Below the pieces are notes generated by a model, which made no database searches, was not told where the DNA came from, and worked only from the letters and a program-made list of their open reading frames with translations. From the NCBI GenBank assembly GCA_036961355.1, contig JBALVL010000024.1:1-64000 (forward strand): 64,000 nt of DNA, written 5' to 3'. Position 1 is the stretch's first letter; the number at the start of each line of letters is the position of its first letter. Both the position numbers and the translations under genes were made by a program. Positions 36,226-46,168 of this stretch are shown here, in pieces. The DNA comes from Motiliproteus sp036961355 (lineage in GTDB: Bacteria; Pseudomonadota; Gammaproteobacteria; Pseudomonadales; Balneatricaceae).

Positions 36226-36255
36226 GTGGGTAACGGATGCTTGGCAAGGAGTTCA
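36226..36255 (-). promoter_or_regulatory. ECF-type promoter of the 36136-34698 operon
   Basis: On the minus strand: TGAACT, 14 nt, CGTTACCCAC; about 90 bp upstream of the gene. Confidence 0.7.
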
Positions 36256-36612
36256 ACGTAATTACGCCGAAGGCGCAAAAAAAGGCTATATCTTAGTTAG
36301 TTGTTGTAGCAGATACCGATACAAAGTCGCCGCCCAGATGTTCCCTAGTGCCGACCGCGGTTGCGACTTAGCGACCATCAGCCTTGACCTATTGGAGTTT
36401 CCCGAATAACGTAAATTCAATCTAGAGATGGGTGTGTAGCTTATCTACGGCTCAATAATAGATGGTTGCTGCTTGTTCGATAGACGTCCGTAGAAGCGCC
36501 CGAAGCAGCCATCCAACTTAGAACAATCATCACGACGGGCAACAGCTCTGTGCCTGCTAAGTTGAGAGCGTTCGATAAACGAGACTTAACTGAAATGCAG
36601 GAGAGCAACTAA
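36256..36612. other. Intergenic region before the cyclase gene
   Basis: About 355 bp; I see no gene. It should hold the cyclase promoter, which I cannot place with confidence. Confidence 0.45.
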
Positions 36613-37821
36613 GTGCATATCCGGGAAGAGGTTCAACAGTTAGCCGATGAAATCGTCGAACGGATCTTAGGACCTTCTGTGCCTCCCAGCTACTTCGGTC
36701 AATTTTGTGAACAGGCTACAGCTACTGGATTACCGCTCGCTCGAGCCCATCTTTCATGGCGTACATTGCACCCGACAATTGAAGGGTTGAGTATGGTCTG
36801 GACGCGGCACGGTGGAATGGAAGAGGTGCTTTTTCATCAATTTGGCTCCGAAGCTGACAGCGAAAATATCACCTGGCAGACCAGCCCACTGAAATACGTA
36901 CTCGATAATAAGTTGGCCTTTTTCAGGCGTTGCTTGGTGGGTTCTGAAGCGAAAATAGATTATCCGATACTGCAGGAATTTCGTAATCAAGGTGCCACCG
37001 ACTATGTGGTCACAACCATTCCCTTCGGGCCGCCACCGGAGATGGAACCCATCTACGACGGTGTGCTGATGAGTTGGTGCGCTAATGCCAAAGGCGGGTT
37101 CAGTGACCAGGACCTGCATGAAATCAAATTTCTGGCCCGATACATTGGCATCCTCATAAAAATGACGCAGCGTGAGCGTACAGGGCTTAACACTTTGACT
37201 GCTTATCTTGGTGAAAAAACCGCACGACGGGTACTCGGCGGAAAAATTCATCGCGGTGACGGTGATCAGATTCCGGCGGTGATTCTCTATTGTGATTTGC
37301 GCAACTCGACCCAAATGGCTGAAGAACTACCTGGACCTGAATATCTGAAAACACTCAATCAATTTTTTGATTGTACTGCCGGGGCAGTAATCGCTGAGGG
37401 AGGGGAAATTCTGCGTTTTATCGGGGACGGCATACTGGCCATTTTTCCGATTTCTGAAGGCACCTGCCAGCAGGCACTGCTCGCGACTGAAGAAATGGAA
37501 CGTCGCATCAAGCAACTTAACCGACAGCGGCAGACTGCAAAGTTGCCCACGCTCTCTTATGGACTCGGACTGCATACCGGAGAGGTGATGCATGGCAATA
37601 TTGGAGTACCGGAACGGCTTGATTTTTCTGTGACCGGCCCTGCTGCCAATGAAGCGGCAAGAATCGAGGGTCTCACCAAGCAACTGGGCTATCGGGTGCT
37701 CGCCTCCAGGCCTTTTGTGGAGCAGACCAAAGGGGACTGGGTTTCGTTGGGAAGCCACGCCCTTCGTGGCGTCGGTTCAGAATTTGAGTTATTTGCTCTG
37801 GCGTCAACCCGCTCACAGTAG
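36613..37821 (+). CDS. Class III adenylate/guanylate cyclase
   Basis: 402 residues with a GTG start preceded by CAGGAG. The N-terminal ~200 residues are a GAF-like sensory part of the type seen in alphaproteobacterial cyclases; the C-terminal catalytic domain has the metal Asp residues D228 (ILYCDLRNST) and D272 (FIGDGILAIFP) and the NEAARIE motif (N346, R350). At the purine-specifying position just before FIGDG an Arg (R268) replaces the usual Lys, so substrate choice is uncertain. It stands alone between the fibre operon and efflux genes. Confidence 0.88.
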   Translation: MHIREEVQQLADEIVERILGPSVPPSYFGQFCEQATATGLPLARAHLSWRTLHPTIEGLSMVWTRHGGMEEVLFHQFGSEADSENITWQTSPLKYVLDNKLAFFRRCLVGSEAKIDYPILQEFRNQGATDYVVTTIPFGPPPEMEPIYDGVLMSWCANAKGGFSDQDLHEIKFLARYIGILIKMTQRERTGLNTLTAYLGEKTARRVLGGKIHRGDGDQIPAVILYCDLRNSTQMAEELPGPEYLKTLNQFFDCTAGAVIAEGGEILRFIGDGILAIFPISEGTCQQALLATEEMERRIKQLNRQRQTAKLPTLSYGLGLHTGEVMHGNIGVPERLDFSVTGPAANEAARIEGLTKQLGYRVLASRPFVEQTKGDWVSLGSHALRGVGSEFELFALASTRSQ

Positions 37822-37961
37822 CTGTCTGTCACCGACTTTCTTCACTATCTAGCTAATGTCTGCTGTTGGGCGGTAGCTACCTGTTATGAGCCCTTTTCCA
37901 TCATCCTCAGAACGTCTGACTATAGAGCCACTGCTTGTTGGAGCAGGTCACCCAGAAAGAG

Positions 37962-38570
37962 TTATTTTTTGAACAGTCCACGTAGATGGAGTTCCAGTAG
38001 GGTGCGGAAAAATGCCTCAATCGATGGAATAGGGGCGCAGTCGTAGAAGCCGTCAATCATCAGCGAGGCGATACCATGCACCTTGGCCCAGCAGCTATTG
38101 GCCAGCAGGAACGGCTGCTGATCGACAAACTCACCGGTGGCGATCCCCTTCTCAGCTTGATTAATGACCACCTGCAGAGCATTAAAACCACTCTCCTGGA
38201 GTTCTGGGTAATTCTGGCGATCGTGAATGATCGGTCCGAACATCAGTTTGTAGCGCTCGGGGTTGCGGCGAGCAAAATCGATATAAGCCAGGCCGATCGA
38301 TGTCATGCCATCGGCGGCTGCCGGAACCGTCTGGGCAGCTTGTTGGGTCTCGTCGCGCAGTTGTTCATAGCCCTCGACGGCAAGCGCCACCAGTAGCTGG
38401 TTCTTATCCTTGAAATGGCGGTAAGGCGCGGTCTGCGAAACGCCTGCATCACGCGCAACAGCCCGCAAGCTGAGCTTTTCAACACCATGTTCCCGTATCT
38501 GTTTAAGCGCGGCTTCTAGCAGAGCGTTGCGGAGATCGCCGTGATGGTAGTTCTGTTTTTCCTGATTCAT
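37962..38570 (-). CDS. TetR/AcrR family regulator of the divergent RND pump
   Basis: 202 residues from the ATG at 38570: MNQEKQNYHHGDLRNALLEAAL, HTH LSLRAVARDAGVSQTAPYRHF. The frame extends further up but without similarity. It is divergent from the MFP-RND pair with ~125 bp between, the usual layout for a local repressor. C-terminal TetR_C WHG domain (CWAKVHGIASLMIDG). Confidence 0.9.
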   Translation of the reverse strand: MNQEKQNYHHGDLRNALLEAALKQIREHGVEKLSLRAVARDAGVSQTAPYRHFKDKNQLLVALAVEGYEQLRDETQQAAQTVPAAADGMTSIGLAYIDFARRNPERYKLMFGPIIHDRQNYPELQESGFNALQVVINQAEKGIATGEFVDQQPFLLANSCWAKVHGIASLMIDGFYDCAPIPSIEAFFRTLLELHLRGLFKK

Positions 38571-38694
38571 AGTGAAAGTCTCGCATAGAACGGCATTGCA
38601 AAGAAGTTCAGTTGCTTTCTTATTCGACAATGTTGACGATGAACACATAGTGGAATAGCATGTGATCAGTGTCAACATTTAGATGGAGGTGGTT

Positions 38695-39699
38695 ATGCGT
38701 GGTTTATTGGTTGTTTCAATCCTGCTGGGATTACTGAGTGGCCGGCTGTATGCCGAGCCGACGCCTGTGGAAGTGGTTAGTATCAGCTACCTACCTCAAG
38801 CCAAGATGGTGCGCAGCAGCGGCCAGGTTCGACCTGTTTCCGAGCAGGCACTGGCGTTTAAGGTCGGCGGTATCCTGGAACGGATTTTTGTTCAGGAGGG
38901 GCAGGCAGTAAAGCGCGGCGCAGTCATTGCCCGTCTAGATCTGGAAGAGATGAAGGCTGGCGTGGCCCGAGCAGAGAGCCTGGTTTCCGCTGCTCAGCGT
39001 CAGGCCGATCGTTTAGGCAAGCTCAAGCAACGCAATCTGATCTCAGAAGAACGGCTCCAGCAGGCTGAAACTGTGTTGCAAGTGGCGTTGTCTGATCTAC
39101 GCGTGGCGCGCTTCAATCGCCAGCATGCCGAGATCCGGGCACCCGCTGATGGGAGAGTATTACAGCGTTTGCTCGAAGAAAATGAACTGATCCAACAGGG
39201 TCAGTCGGTGTTGGTGTTTGCCGACGAAACCCAGGGCTGGGCTGTCAGTCTAGGCGTGGCCGATGTCGATGTGGTCAAGCTAGCCCTCGGCGACCGAGCC
39301 GAGGTGCGCCTGGATGCTTATCCGGGTCAGGCCTTCACCGCCATCATTCGTGAAATCTCCGGTCGCGCCGACCCTCGTTCGCTTACCTTTGCGGTCGAAG
39401 TGGCGCTAGAACAGCCACCAAAGCTCTACTCGGGGCTGATTGCCCATGCTGATATTATGCCATCCCAGACCGAGCCGCTGGCTCAGCTGCCGTTGTCTGC
39501 GCTGGTAAGTGCGCAGGGGGCAGAGGGCGATGTTTATCGCCTCGATAACGTGGGACTGGCTCGCCTGGCGCACGTAGAGATCGCCTACCTGGAGGCCGGC
39601 GGCGCGCTGATTCGGCCGGGGCTGGAACCCGGTGCTCGGGTCATCACTCAGGGGGGCGCTTTTTTGTTTGATGGCGCGCCTGTTCGCATTCTGGATTAA
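38695..39699 (+). CDS. RND efflux periplasmic adaptor (MFP)
   Basis: 334 residues, signal peptide to about LYAEP, then the HlyD-type biotinyl-lipoyl half-motifs (VGGILERIFVQEGQAVKRGAVIARLD and EIRAPADGRVLQRL), a coiled-coil hairpin between them, and beta-barrel. GGAGG precedes the ATG at 38695. Partner of the pump 12 nt downstream. Confidence 0.92.
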   Translation: MRGLLVVSILLGLLSGRLYAEPTPVEVVSISYLPQAKMVRSSGQVRPVSEQALAFKVGGILERIFVQEGQAVKRGAVIARLDLEEMKAGVARAESLVSAAQRQADRLGKLKQRNLISEERLQQAETVLQVALSDLRVARFNRQHAEIRAPADGRVLQRLLEENELIQQGQSVLVFADETQGWAVSLGVADVDVVKLALGDRAEVRLDAYPGQAFTAIIREISGRADPRSLTFAVEVALEQPPKLYSGLIAHADIMPSQTEPLAQLPLSALVSAQGAEGDVYRLDNVGLARLAHVEIAYLEAGGALIRPGLEPGARVITQGGAFLFDGAPVRILD

Positions 39700-39711
39700 G
39701 GGGCGTTGACG

Positions 39712-42700
39712 ATGAAGTTGCCGGTATTGGCGATACGCCACCATCAATTGACCCTGCTGGTCAGTCTAATTCTGGTGTTGCTGGGAGTAGTCTCCTTCCT
39801 GACCATGCCGCGCTCGGAAGATCCTATTTTTGATTTTCCAACGATCACTCTGACCGTGGTCAACCCGGGTGCCAACCCTTCAGATATGGAATCGTTGGTG
39901 GTCGACCCCATCGAATCCGAGATTAACGAGCTCGAAGACCTTAAGCATATCAAAACCAGCATCGAGGATGGCCTGGTGTTGGTGGAGGTGGAGTTCTTGT
40001 TCGGCAGCGATCCTGATGAAAAACACGACGATGTCGTGGCTGCCGTCAATCGTGTGCGTGAGCAGCTGCCCAACAGTATTCGTAAGCTGGAGGTCAAGAA
40101 GGCCTCCCCCGGAGAGGTGGGGGTTCTGCAGCTGGCGTTGACCCACGACCGTAGCGATTACCGCGCGCTGCGTCACATCGGTGAGCGCCTTGAGCGAAAA
40201 ATCGAGCAAGTTGCCGGTGTTAAGCGGGTCGACCTCGAGGCGCTGCCGGAGCTGGAGGTGCAGCTGCGAGTCGATCCTTCCAAACTCTATGCCTTGGGTA
40301 TCGGGCTGGACACGGTTTATCAGGCCGTCAACTCGCAGCAGGAAAATCTGCCAGGGGGGCATGCCCATGTCGGCGAACGACGACTGACGGTGCGCACCAG
40401 CGGTGATTATCAGAGCCTGGCCGAAATTGAGAATACCGTAGTGACCTCGCGCGCTGGCCAGCCGATCTACGTGCGCAACCTAGCCCAGGTTGAATTCAAC
40501 CAGGGCCTGCCCAGCTACCGTGCCCGCTACCGCGACCGCGATGCGTTATTTCTGAATGTGATCCAGCGCCAGGGTAGCAACATCTTTGACGTGACCACGG
40601 CTATCGACGAGGTGATCGCTGGGATCGAGACGACGCTGCCGGCCGGGGTGGCACTCTATCGAGTCGCCGAACAGCGCGACAGTGTCTCCAGCCGTGTTAA
40701 CGGTTTTTTTATCAACCTGCTTCAAGGGTTGGCTTTGGTGGCTCTCGCGTGTCTGTTGGTGCTGGGCCGGCGACCCAGTGTAGTTGTGGTCACCGCCGTG
40801 CCCGTCTCGATCTTTATCGCTATCGGTTGGCTCGATCTGACCGGGTTTGGTCTGCAGCAGATGTCGATCGTCGGGTTGGTGATAGCCCTGGGGCTGTTGG
40901 TGGATAACGCCATCGTGGTGACCGAGAATGTGTTGCGGTTGCAGCGGCAAGGATTGGATGCAGACCAAGCTGCTAGCCGAGGCAGTCGGCAGGTGGCGTT
41001 GGCCGTGGTCAGTGGCACCCTAACCACGGTGCTCTCTTTTGTGCCCATGCTGATGATGCAGAATGGATCTGGCACCTTTATCCGCTCCATGCCAGTGACA
41101 GTGGTGTTGACCTTGGTGGCGTCGCTAGTAGTGGCGCTGACCTTGACGCCACTGATGGCCAAGCGCATGGCCCTGTCGCCGACATCTCGACCCCGATTGC
41201 AGCGAGGCTTGGACCGTCTCGCGTCCGGCCCTTATAGCCGAGGACTGGCATGGACGTTGCGCCATCCGCTGCCGGTACTGATGGTGGCCGTGCTGTTGAC
41301 GGGTTCGGCTCTGATGTTGTTTCCCAAGATCGGTGTCAGCCTGTTTCCCAAGGCGGAGAAATCAATGCTGCTGGTCAATCTAGAACTGGCCGAGGGTGCG
41401 AGTTTCTACCGCACTCAAGCAGTGGCCGAAACCGTGGCGGATGAATTGTTACTGGAAGCGTTGGTCGAGGATGTTGCGATCAATATTGGCCGAGGCCATC
41501 CACGTATCTATTACAACGTAAATCCGTCGCGCCAGAAACCCAACTTTGCCCAGCTGTTAATCAAACTCAATGATAGCCATTTGGCTGTAGTCGAGCCCTT
41601 CGTTGAGCGTATCCGCAGCTCCCTGGATCACTATCCAGGCGTGCAGATTCGGGTCAAGGAGTTCGCCCAAGGACCGCCAACGGTAGCTCCAATTTCGGTG
41701 CGGGTGCTGGGAGAGGAGTGGCTGGCGATTCGTGACGCTTCTTCTCGGGTAGTACGTTTACTAGATGGCATTGATGGCACCGTTAACGTCGATAATCCGA
41801 TCGGCAAAAACCAGATCGATCTGAAGGTCGATATCAATCGTGATAAGGCAGCGATGGTGGGACTTCCCCTGAGCCAGGTCGATCAGAATATTCGTGCCGC
41901 GCTGGTGGGCCTGCAGATGGGAAGTTACCGTGATGCCCAGGGGGATGAGTTTGCCATCGTGCTGCGCTCCTCCAATCAACACAAGCCCGAGCTGGAGGTG
42001 TTCGACACTCTCAAACTCAAGGCTCAAAGTGGCGCGATGGTGCCCTTTAATCAGATTGCACGGCTGAAATTGGAAAGCGGCATGCCCCGGCTGCAGCACC
42101 ATAACCTGGAACGGATGGCGCGAATTACTGCAGATGTGCGCCCCGGCTATAACACAGAGGCGCTGACCAACCGGATTATTGTCGAACTTGAAAAGCTGTC
42201 ACTACCAGAAGGCGTGCGTTTTGCCATCGGGGGCGAACAGGCCAGCCGCAAGGAGTCATTCGGCGGTATGGCCAAGGCGCTGATCATCGCGTTGCTGGGG
42301 ATTTTTACGGTGCTGGTGATGCAGTTTCGCTCTTTCACGCAGCCATTGATCGTGCTGGCGACCATTCCATTCGCAGCCACTGGCGCGTTCTTCGGACTCT
42401 ACCTAACCGGCTATACCTTCTCTTTTACCGCCTTCGTGGGGCTGACATCTTTGGTCGGGATCGTGGTCAACAATGCCATCATCCTGGTGGACTACGCCAA
42501 TCAGCTGCGCCAAGGCGGGGCTGAGTTGAGTGAGGCGATATTGACGAGCGCCCGCACCCGGATGACGCCGATCCTACTGACCAGCGTCACCACCATCGCA
42601 GGGCTGCTGCCGCTGACCCTCAGCGGTTCGAGCTTGTGGACCCCCATGGGAGTGGCGATCATCGCCGGGCTGCTGATATCGACCCTGTTGAGCCTGTTTG

Positions 42701-42765
42701 TGGTACCGGTACTTTACCGGTTATTTACTCCAAGCAGGTCGATTGAGGTAAACGATGGCCGCTAA
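39712..42765 (+). CDS. RND superfamily efflux pump (AcrB/MexB-like)
   Basis: 1017 residues, 12 TM helices in two halves each with a large periplasmic loop; MALGLLVDNAIVV-type motif (VIALGLLVDNAIVVTENVLR near residue 395) and GIVVNNAIILVDYANQLR in the second half. Proton-driven export of drugs or dyes. No outer membrane channel gene follows, so a shared TolC is expected. The first half is of the group with shorter loops found in MexGHI/VexF-like pumps. Confidence 0.95.
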   Translation: MKLPVLAIRHHQLTLLVSLILVLLGVVSFLTMPRSEDPIFDFPTITLTVVNPGANPSDMESLVVDPIESEINELEDLKHIKTSIEDGLVLVEVEFLFGSDPDEKHDDVVAAVNRVREQLPNSIRKLEVKKASPGEVGVLQLALTHDRSDYRALRHIGERLERKIEQVAGVKRVDLEALPELEVQLRVDPSKLYALGIGLDTVYQAVNSQQENLPGGHAHVGERRLTVRTSGDYQSLAEIENTVVTSRAGQPIYVRNLAQVEFNQGLPSYRARYRDRDALFLNVIQRQGSNIFDVTTAIDEVIAGIETTLPAGVALYRVAEQRDSVSSRVNGFFINLLQGLALVALACLLVLGRRPSVVVVTAVPVSIFIAIGWLDLTGFGLQQMSIVGLVIALGLLVDNAIVVTENVLRLQRQGLDADQAASRGSRQVALAVVSGTLTTVLSFVPMLMMQNGSGTFIRSMPVTVVLTLVASLVVALTLTPLMAKRMALSPTSRPRLQRGLDRLASGPYSRGLAWTLRHPLPVLMVAVLLTGSALMLFPKIGVSLFPKAEKSMLLVNLELAEGASFYRTQAVAETVADELLLEALVEDVAINIGRGHPRIYYNVNPSRQKPNFAQLLIKLNDSHLAVVEPFVERIRSSLDHYPGVQIRVKEFAQGPPTVAPISVRVLGEEWLAIRDASSRVVRLLDGIDGTVNVDNPIGKNQIDLKVDINRDKAAMVGLPLSQVDQNIRAALVGLQMGSYRDAQGDEFAIVLRSSNQHKPELEVFDTLKLKAQSGAMVPFNQIARLKLESGMPRLQHHNLERMARITADVRPGYNTEALTNRIIVELEKLSLPEGVRFAIGGEQASRKESFGGMAKALIIALLGIFTVLVMQFRSFTQPLIVLATIPFAATGAFFGLYLTGYTFSFTAFVGLTSLVGIVVNNAIILVDYANQLRQGGAELSEAILTSARTRMTPILLTSVTTIAGLLPLTLSGSSLWTPMGVAIIAGLLISTLLSLFVVPVLYRLFTPSRSIEVNDGR

Positions 42766-42870
42766 GTCTTAGATGAAGCAGCCGCCTCGCATCCTCTCCA
42801 GAACGACTGCTACGGGGCCACTTAAGTTGCTTAGTCTCTGACTTGCTCTTCACCACAGCTAATAAAATAA

Positions 42871-42886
42871 CCCCCAATGGCGGGGG
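42871..42886. terminator. Bidirectional terminator after the RND gene
   Basis: CCCCC/GGGGG stem with a six-base loop and A-rich sequence before it; serves the plus-strand RND gene poorly but the minus-strand fibre gene (42985-43638) well. Confidence 0.65.
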
Positions 42887-42984
42887 CTCAGCATGCTATT
42901 AATCGGCTAGACCAATAGCTATCTGCCATCACCCCTAACAGCTGGCGCAACGGGACTTACATTTCAGTGCATGCTTTTCAGCAC

Positions 42985-43638
42985 TTACTTGGCGGCGCTA
43001 TTGCTGACACCGTCATCAGAGCTAACGAAAGAGACTGCGGTCTGGTCCTGATCGTTGGCCTGCAGGTTGGTCACATTACCTCCCTGCATACCCGACTGTA
43101 CCGAGCCGATCTGGCTATTGAGCATATTGCCGCTGCTGATGTTGCCGTATTGGCGGCTATAGGTCGGTGACGCGACATTGTGCCCGCTGCGCTTGTTGGT
43201 GTTGGTTTCGTGTGCCAACGTACCAACAGCCGTACCGCCCTGCTTCTGCTCCATGCTGTGGCCCGAAGCACGGCCCTGGTTGGTGGCGTTCTGACCGACG
43301 TTGCTGGAATAATTACGCTTCTGGTTAAGGTTCTGGTTGGCGTTCAGATTGTCCATGCGGTAGTCATGGCTAGAGTTGAAACGATAGCTTTGGTTGAGGC
43401 GATTACGGACGCTGTTATCCAGATCGTAGTTGAGATTAGTACGACTATCGACACGCTTACTGTTGTCGATGCGGGTCTTGTACTTGTTGGTGGTGTTGTT
43501 GGTATTAGTGACGTTAGCATCGTAGCCGATCTTAACCTGCGGGTAGCCGTAACCCACGGGGTTCGCCTGGGCCACGCCTGAGGTCAAAACAGCAAGGGTA
43601 GCAACGGTTGCAAGTGCAGTTTTAGTGAATGCTTTCAT
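42985..43638 (-). CDS. Asn/Gln-rich secreted protein, fibre-subunit candidate 2
   Basis: 217 residues with signal peptide to about AQANPV. Rich in Asn, Ser, Thr and Arg; shares GQNATNQGRASGHSMEQKQGG and GNMLNSQIGSVQSGMQGG with its neighbour (44006-44659) and, less closely, with 35444-36136. Closest paralogue is the next gene; both end in SNSAAK/SNTAAK. Own ECF promoter at 43703-43732. Candidate surface-fibre subunit; function inferred. Confidence 0.8.
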   Translation of the reverse strand: MKAFTKTALATVATLAVLTSGVAQANPVGYGYPQVKIGYDANVTNTNNTTNKYKTRIDNSKRVDSRTNLNYDLDNSVRNRLNQSYRFNSSHDYRMDNLNANQNLNQKRNYSSNVGQNATNQGRASGHSMEQKQGGTAVGTLAHETNTNKRSGHNVASPTYSRQYGNISSGNMLNSQIGSVQSGMQGGNVTNLQANDQDQTAVSFVSSDDGVSNSAAK

Positions 43639-43702
43639 GGTTATTTCCTCGTAATGGACTTTCTTGGTTGTTGTTTGGTAAATCGCTTGGTGGATTCCTA
43701 CG

Positions 43703-43732
43703 GTAGGTCACAGTCAGATCCGAGGCGGTTCA
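43703..43732 (-). promoter_or_regulatory. ECF-type promoter of fibre candidate 2
   Basis: On the minus strand: TGAACC, 14 nt, TGTGACCTAC, 65 bp before the start codon. Confidence 0.75.
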
Positions 43733-43960
43733 AACTAAATGAGAAAATATTGAAAAAAACTCGCAAAAAATACGCAGTTAATTGAATTTAAAGAGATAAA
43801 AAAATCGAACAGTGCGACAACCGGCGCCCATAATTGCGTCCAACGCTTTGGGCTAAAGAGCGATAGGCCTGAAAATGGCTAAGCCTGGGCGCGCCAACCT
43901 AGAGAGCCTTTGATTAGGTCCAACAGCACTTCTGGTAATCGGGCCGTAACCACGACAAAA

Positions 43961-43978
43961 GCCCCCATAAGCGGGGGC
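43961..43978 (-). terminator. Terminator of fibre candidate 3
   Basis: GCCCCC/GGGGGC stem with a six-base loop, TTTT on the minus strand, 28 nt after the stop codon. Confidence 0.85.
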
Positions 43979-44005
43979 CTTTAGTTCTGGTGGTGATACG
44001 GCTGA

Positions 44006-44659
44006 TTACTTCGCTGCGGTGTTGCTCACTTTGTCGCTGCTGCTGACGCCAGAGCTGCCGTGCTGTGTCTGGTTGTTGCTTTGCAGATTAGCCACATCAC
44101 CCACCTGCATACCCGACTGAATGCCGCCGATCTGGCTATTTCGCATGTTGCCGTAAGCCTGGTCACCGGTATGGCTCTGGATGCTGGGTGACAACAGGTT
44201 ATGACCGATGTGGCTGGTGCGGGTGTTCTGGTCAACCAGGCCGCCAACCCGGGTTCCGCCCTGCTTCTGCTTCATGCTGTGACCGCTTGCACTGCCGTAG
44301 TTATTGGCATCCTGATTCACACCGCTGGAGTAGTTACGGTACTGGTTCAGGTTCTGATTGGCGTTGATCTTATCCTTGCGAATATCATATTTAACATCGG
44401 TACGGTGATCGGTATTAATCTTGGTGCGAACGCTGTTATCCGCCTTGTAGTCGAGCGTGAAGTTACGCTTGAAACGCTTGCTGTTGTCGATATCGGTGTT
44501 GGACTTGTTGCTGGTGTTAAAGCTGTTGCTGTAGTCGACCTTTCCCACCTTAAAGCCATAACCCAGCGGGTTGGCTTCAACGATGCCTGCGGTCATAACG
44601 AACAGGGTAGCGACGGTTGCAATAGCGGTTTTATTGATTTTTTTATTGATGGCTTTCAT
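44006..44659 (-). CDS. Asn/Gln-rich secreted protein, fibre-subunit candidate 3
   Basis: 217 residues, same length and layout as the downstream paralogue. Signal peptide to about VEANPL; VNQDANNYGSASGHSMKQKQGG and GNMRNSQIGGIQSGMQVGD are the shared blocks. Tandem duplication with 42985-43638 is clear. Own ECF promoter at 44706-44735 and own terminator. Confidence 0.8.
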   Translation of the reverse strand: MKAINKKINKTAIATVATLFVMTAGIVEANPLGYGFKVGKVDYSNSFNTSNKSNTDIDNSKRFKRNFTLDYKADNSVRTKINTDHRTDVKYDIRKDKINANQNLNQYRNYSSGVNQDANNYGSASGHSMKQKQGGTRVGGLVDQNTRTSHIGHNLLSPSIQSHTGDQAYGNMRNSQIGGIQSGMQVGDVANLQSNNQTQHGSSGVSSSDKVSNTAAK

Positions 44660-44705
44660 GATTATTTCCTCATTGTTTAGGGGACTAACGTTGTGGTTAC
44701 AGACG

Positions 44706-44735
44706 GTAAGTAACAGCCAAATGTCGAGGGGTTCA
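44706..44735 (-). promoter_or_regulatory. ECF-type promoter of fibre candidate 3
   Basis: On the minus strand: TGAACC, 14 nt, TGTTACTTAC, 47 bp before the start codon. Confidence 0.75.
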
Positions 44736-44956
44736 AAGAAAATTCAAAAACATCACCACATGCTTAAAAAAATCAATGGTAGCCAATAAAAACAATGAGA
44801 TAGGAGATTGTAATTATTACTGATTTCTCGCCAGAACAGCGACATCAAGAATGAGGCGACGATGGCAGTGCCTAAAAAGAGGAGAAAAAGGGAGAAGGGA
44901 AAGGCCGAACAGGCTGGCGCTTCAGCAGCCGACTATAGCCGCCTCTAGATAAACAA

Positions 44957-46168
44957 CTACAGCCGGCTAAACTTAAGCAGGTCACCAGCGCCCTGTTCCA
45001 TCCTAAACGGCAGGGCGCGAGTAACGTAACGACCGTCCACCACCCGGGTGACGTGGACCACCGCGACCGAGTTTCCATCAAACAGGTTGGCCGCATCCAC
45101 CTTATCGAACTGACTACCCAGACCGCGCACCCCCGACGAGGGTGAGGAGAACCCCATCTGCTGCCAGATCGGTTGCGGCAGGTCCTTGAGCAGGCCCTGC
45201 TGGTATTCACCCAACGCCTTGGCGTCAGTCATGTTGATGCTGCCCTTGGCGAGATCAAACTCACCGCTCTTGTGAAATCCGCCGGAGGTGGTTTGCTCCG
45301 ACACCAGGCTGTCATTTTGGTAGTGACTCTCGGTCTTGGTCCAGCTGACCGACAGTGACCACTCCACCCACATACGGTAGTTGAGGTAGCGATTGGGGAA
45401 GGTGCGTTTGCAGTCCTTGCGCTCAAGATAGACGGCATGAAAGGTCGAATTGTCCGGCGCCGAATCGATGTCGGTACTCAGCAACAGGCCCTTGTCGGTT
45501 AATCGACCGGAAATGGTCATCTCGGTATCGCTGAGTTGATCATGAAATACCTGGCGGGCGGATTCGGGAATGGGATCGCTGACCGTGGGCGGGGCGTCGG
45601 GTTCATCATCCACATCACCACCACCGAAGCTGCCAAACAGCGCCCGGCCGAGTGCCCCCATCGCAGCGGACTTTATCTGGCCGGTCAGCCAAGCTTCCTT
45701 GGGGCCAAGATCCAGCGACGAGGCGGACAGCTCGCTGGCGCAGGGGCCTTGCCGCGTCTGTTGAGATGCCGTCTGCAGCGACGAGCCGCCGGTTTGGCCC
45801 GTGGCGGCCGGGACAAACATGATGGTTGGCGGCGCTGGGGTCGCAGCCAGAGGGCCGGGGTTCAGTTCGGATGGCACCACCAGTTTCGGCCAGGCTTGGC
45901 CGGGCCCGTAGCTGAAATCGCCCTTGGCACTGTCATAACCGGTTACCGCTGGCGACTTGGCAGCCAGGGGTTGAGCGCTCTGCTCCGCCGATTTTTTAGC
46001 CGCAGTTTGCTTAGCCTCAGCTTGCTTGGCCTCGACCGGCTGAGTTTCGGCCTGCTTAGGCGATGCCGAGGCTGGGTCGCTATTCTTTACCGGAGTCGGT
46101 TGGCATCCGGTCAGACTGCCACCCACCACCACGGCGAGAACACCGACAGTGATACCCTGGATATTCAT
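44957..46168 (-). CDS. Lipoprotein of unknown function, last gene of the sigma-subtilase operon
   Basis: 403 residues from the ATG at 46168 (GGAGG upstream). Lipobox GSLTGC; then an Ala/Glu/Lys-rich tether (to ~80) and a folded region ~130-400 with two Cys and a terminal RYVTRALPFRMEQGAGDLLKF. No family recognised. The ATG overlaps the stop of the upstream subtilase (ATGA), so it belongs to the same coupled operon and may be a membrane-attached partner or substrate of the proteases. Confidence 0.85.
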   Translation of the reverse strand: MNIQGITVGVLAVVVGGSLTGCQPTPVKNSDPASASPKQAETQPVEAKQAEAKQTAAKKSAEQSAQPLAAKSPAVTGYDSAKGDFSYGPGQAWPKLVVPSELNPGPLAATPAPPTIMFVPAATGQTGGSSLQTASQQTRQGPCASELSASSLDLGPKEAWLTGQIKSAAMGALGRALFGSFGGGDVDDEPDAPPTVSDPIPESARQVFHDQLSDTEMTISGRLTDKGLLLSTDIDSAPDNSTFHAVYLERKDCKRTFPNRYLNYRMWVEWSLSVSWTKTESHYQNDSLVSEQTTSGGFHKSGEFDLAKGSINMTDAKALGEYQQGLLKDLPQPIWQQMGFSSPSSGVRGLGSQFDKVDAANLFDGNSVAVVHVTRVVDGRYVTRALPFRMEQGAGDLLKFSRL

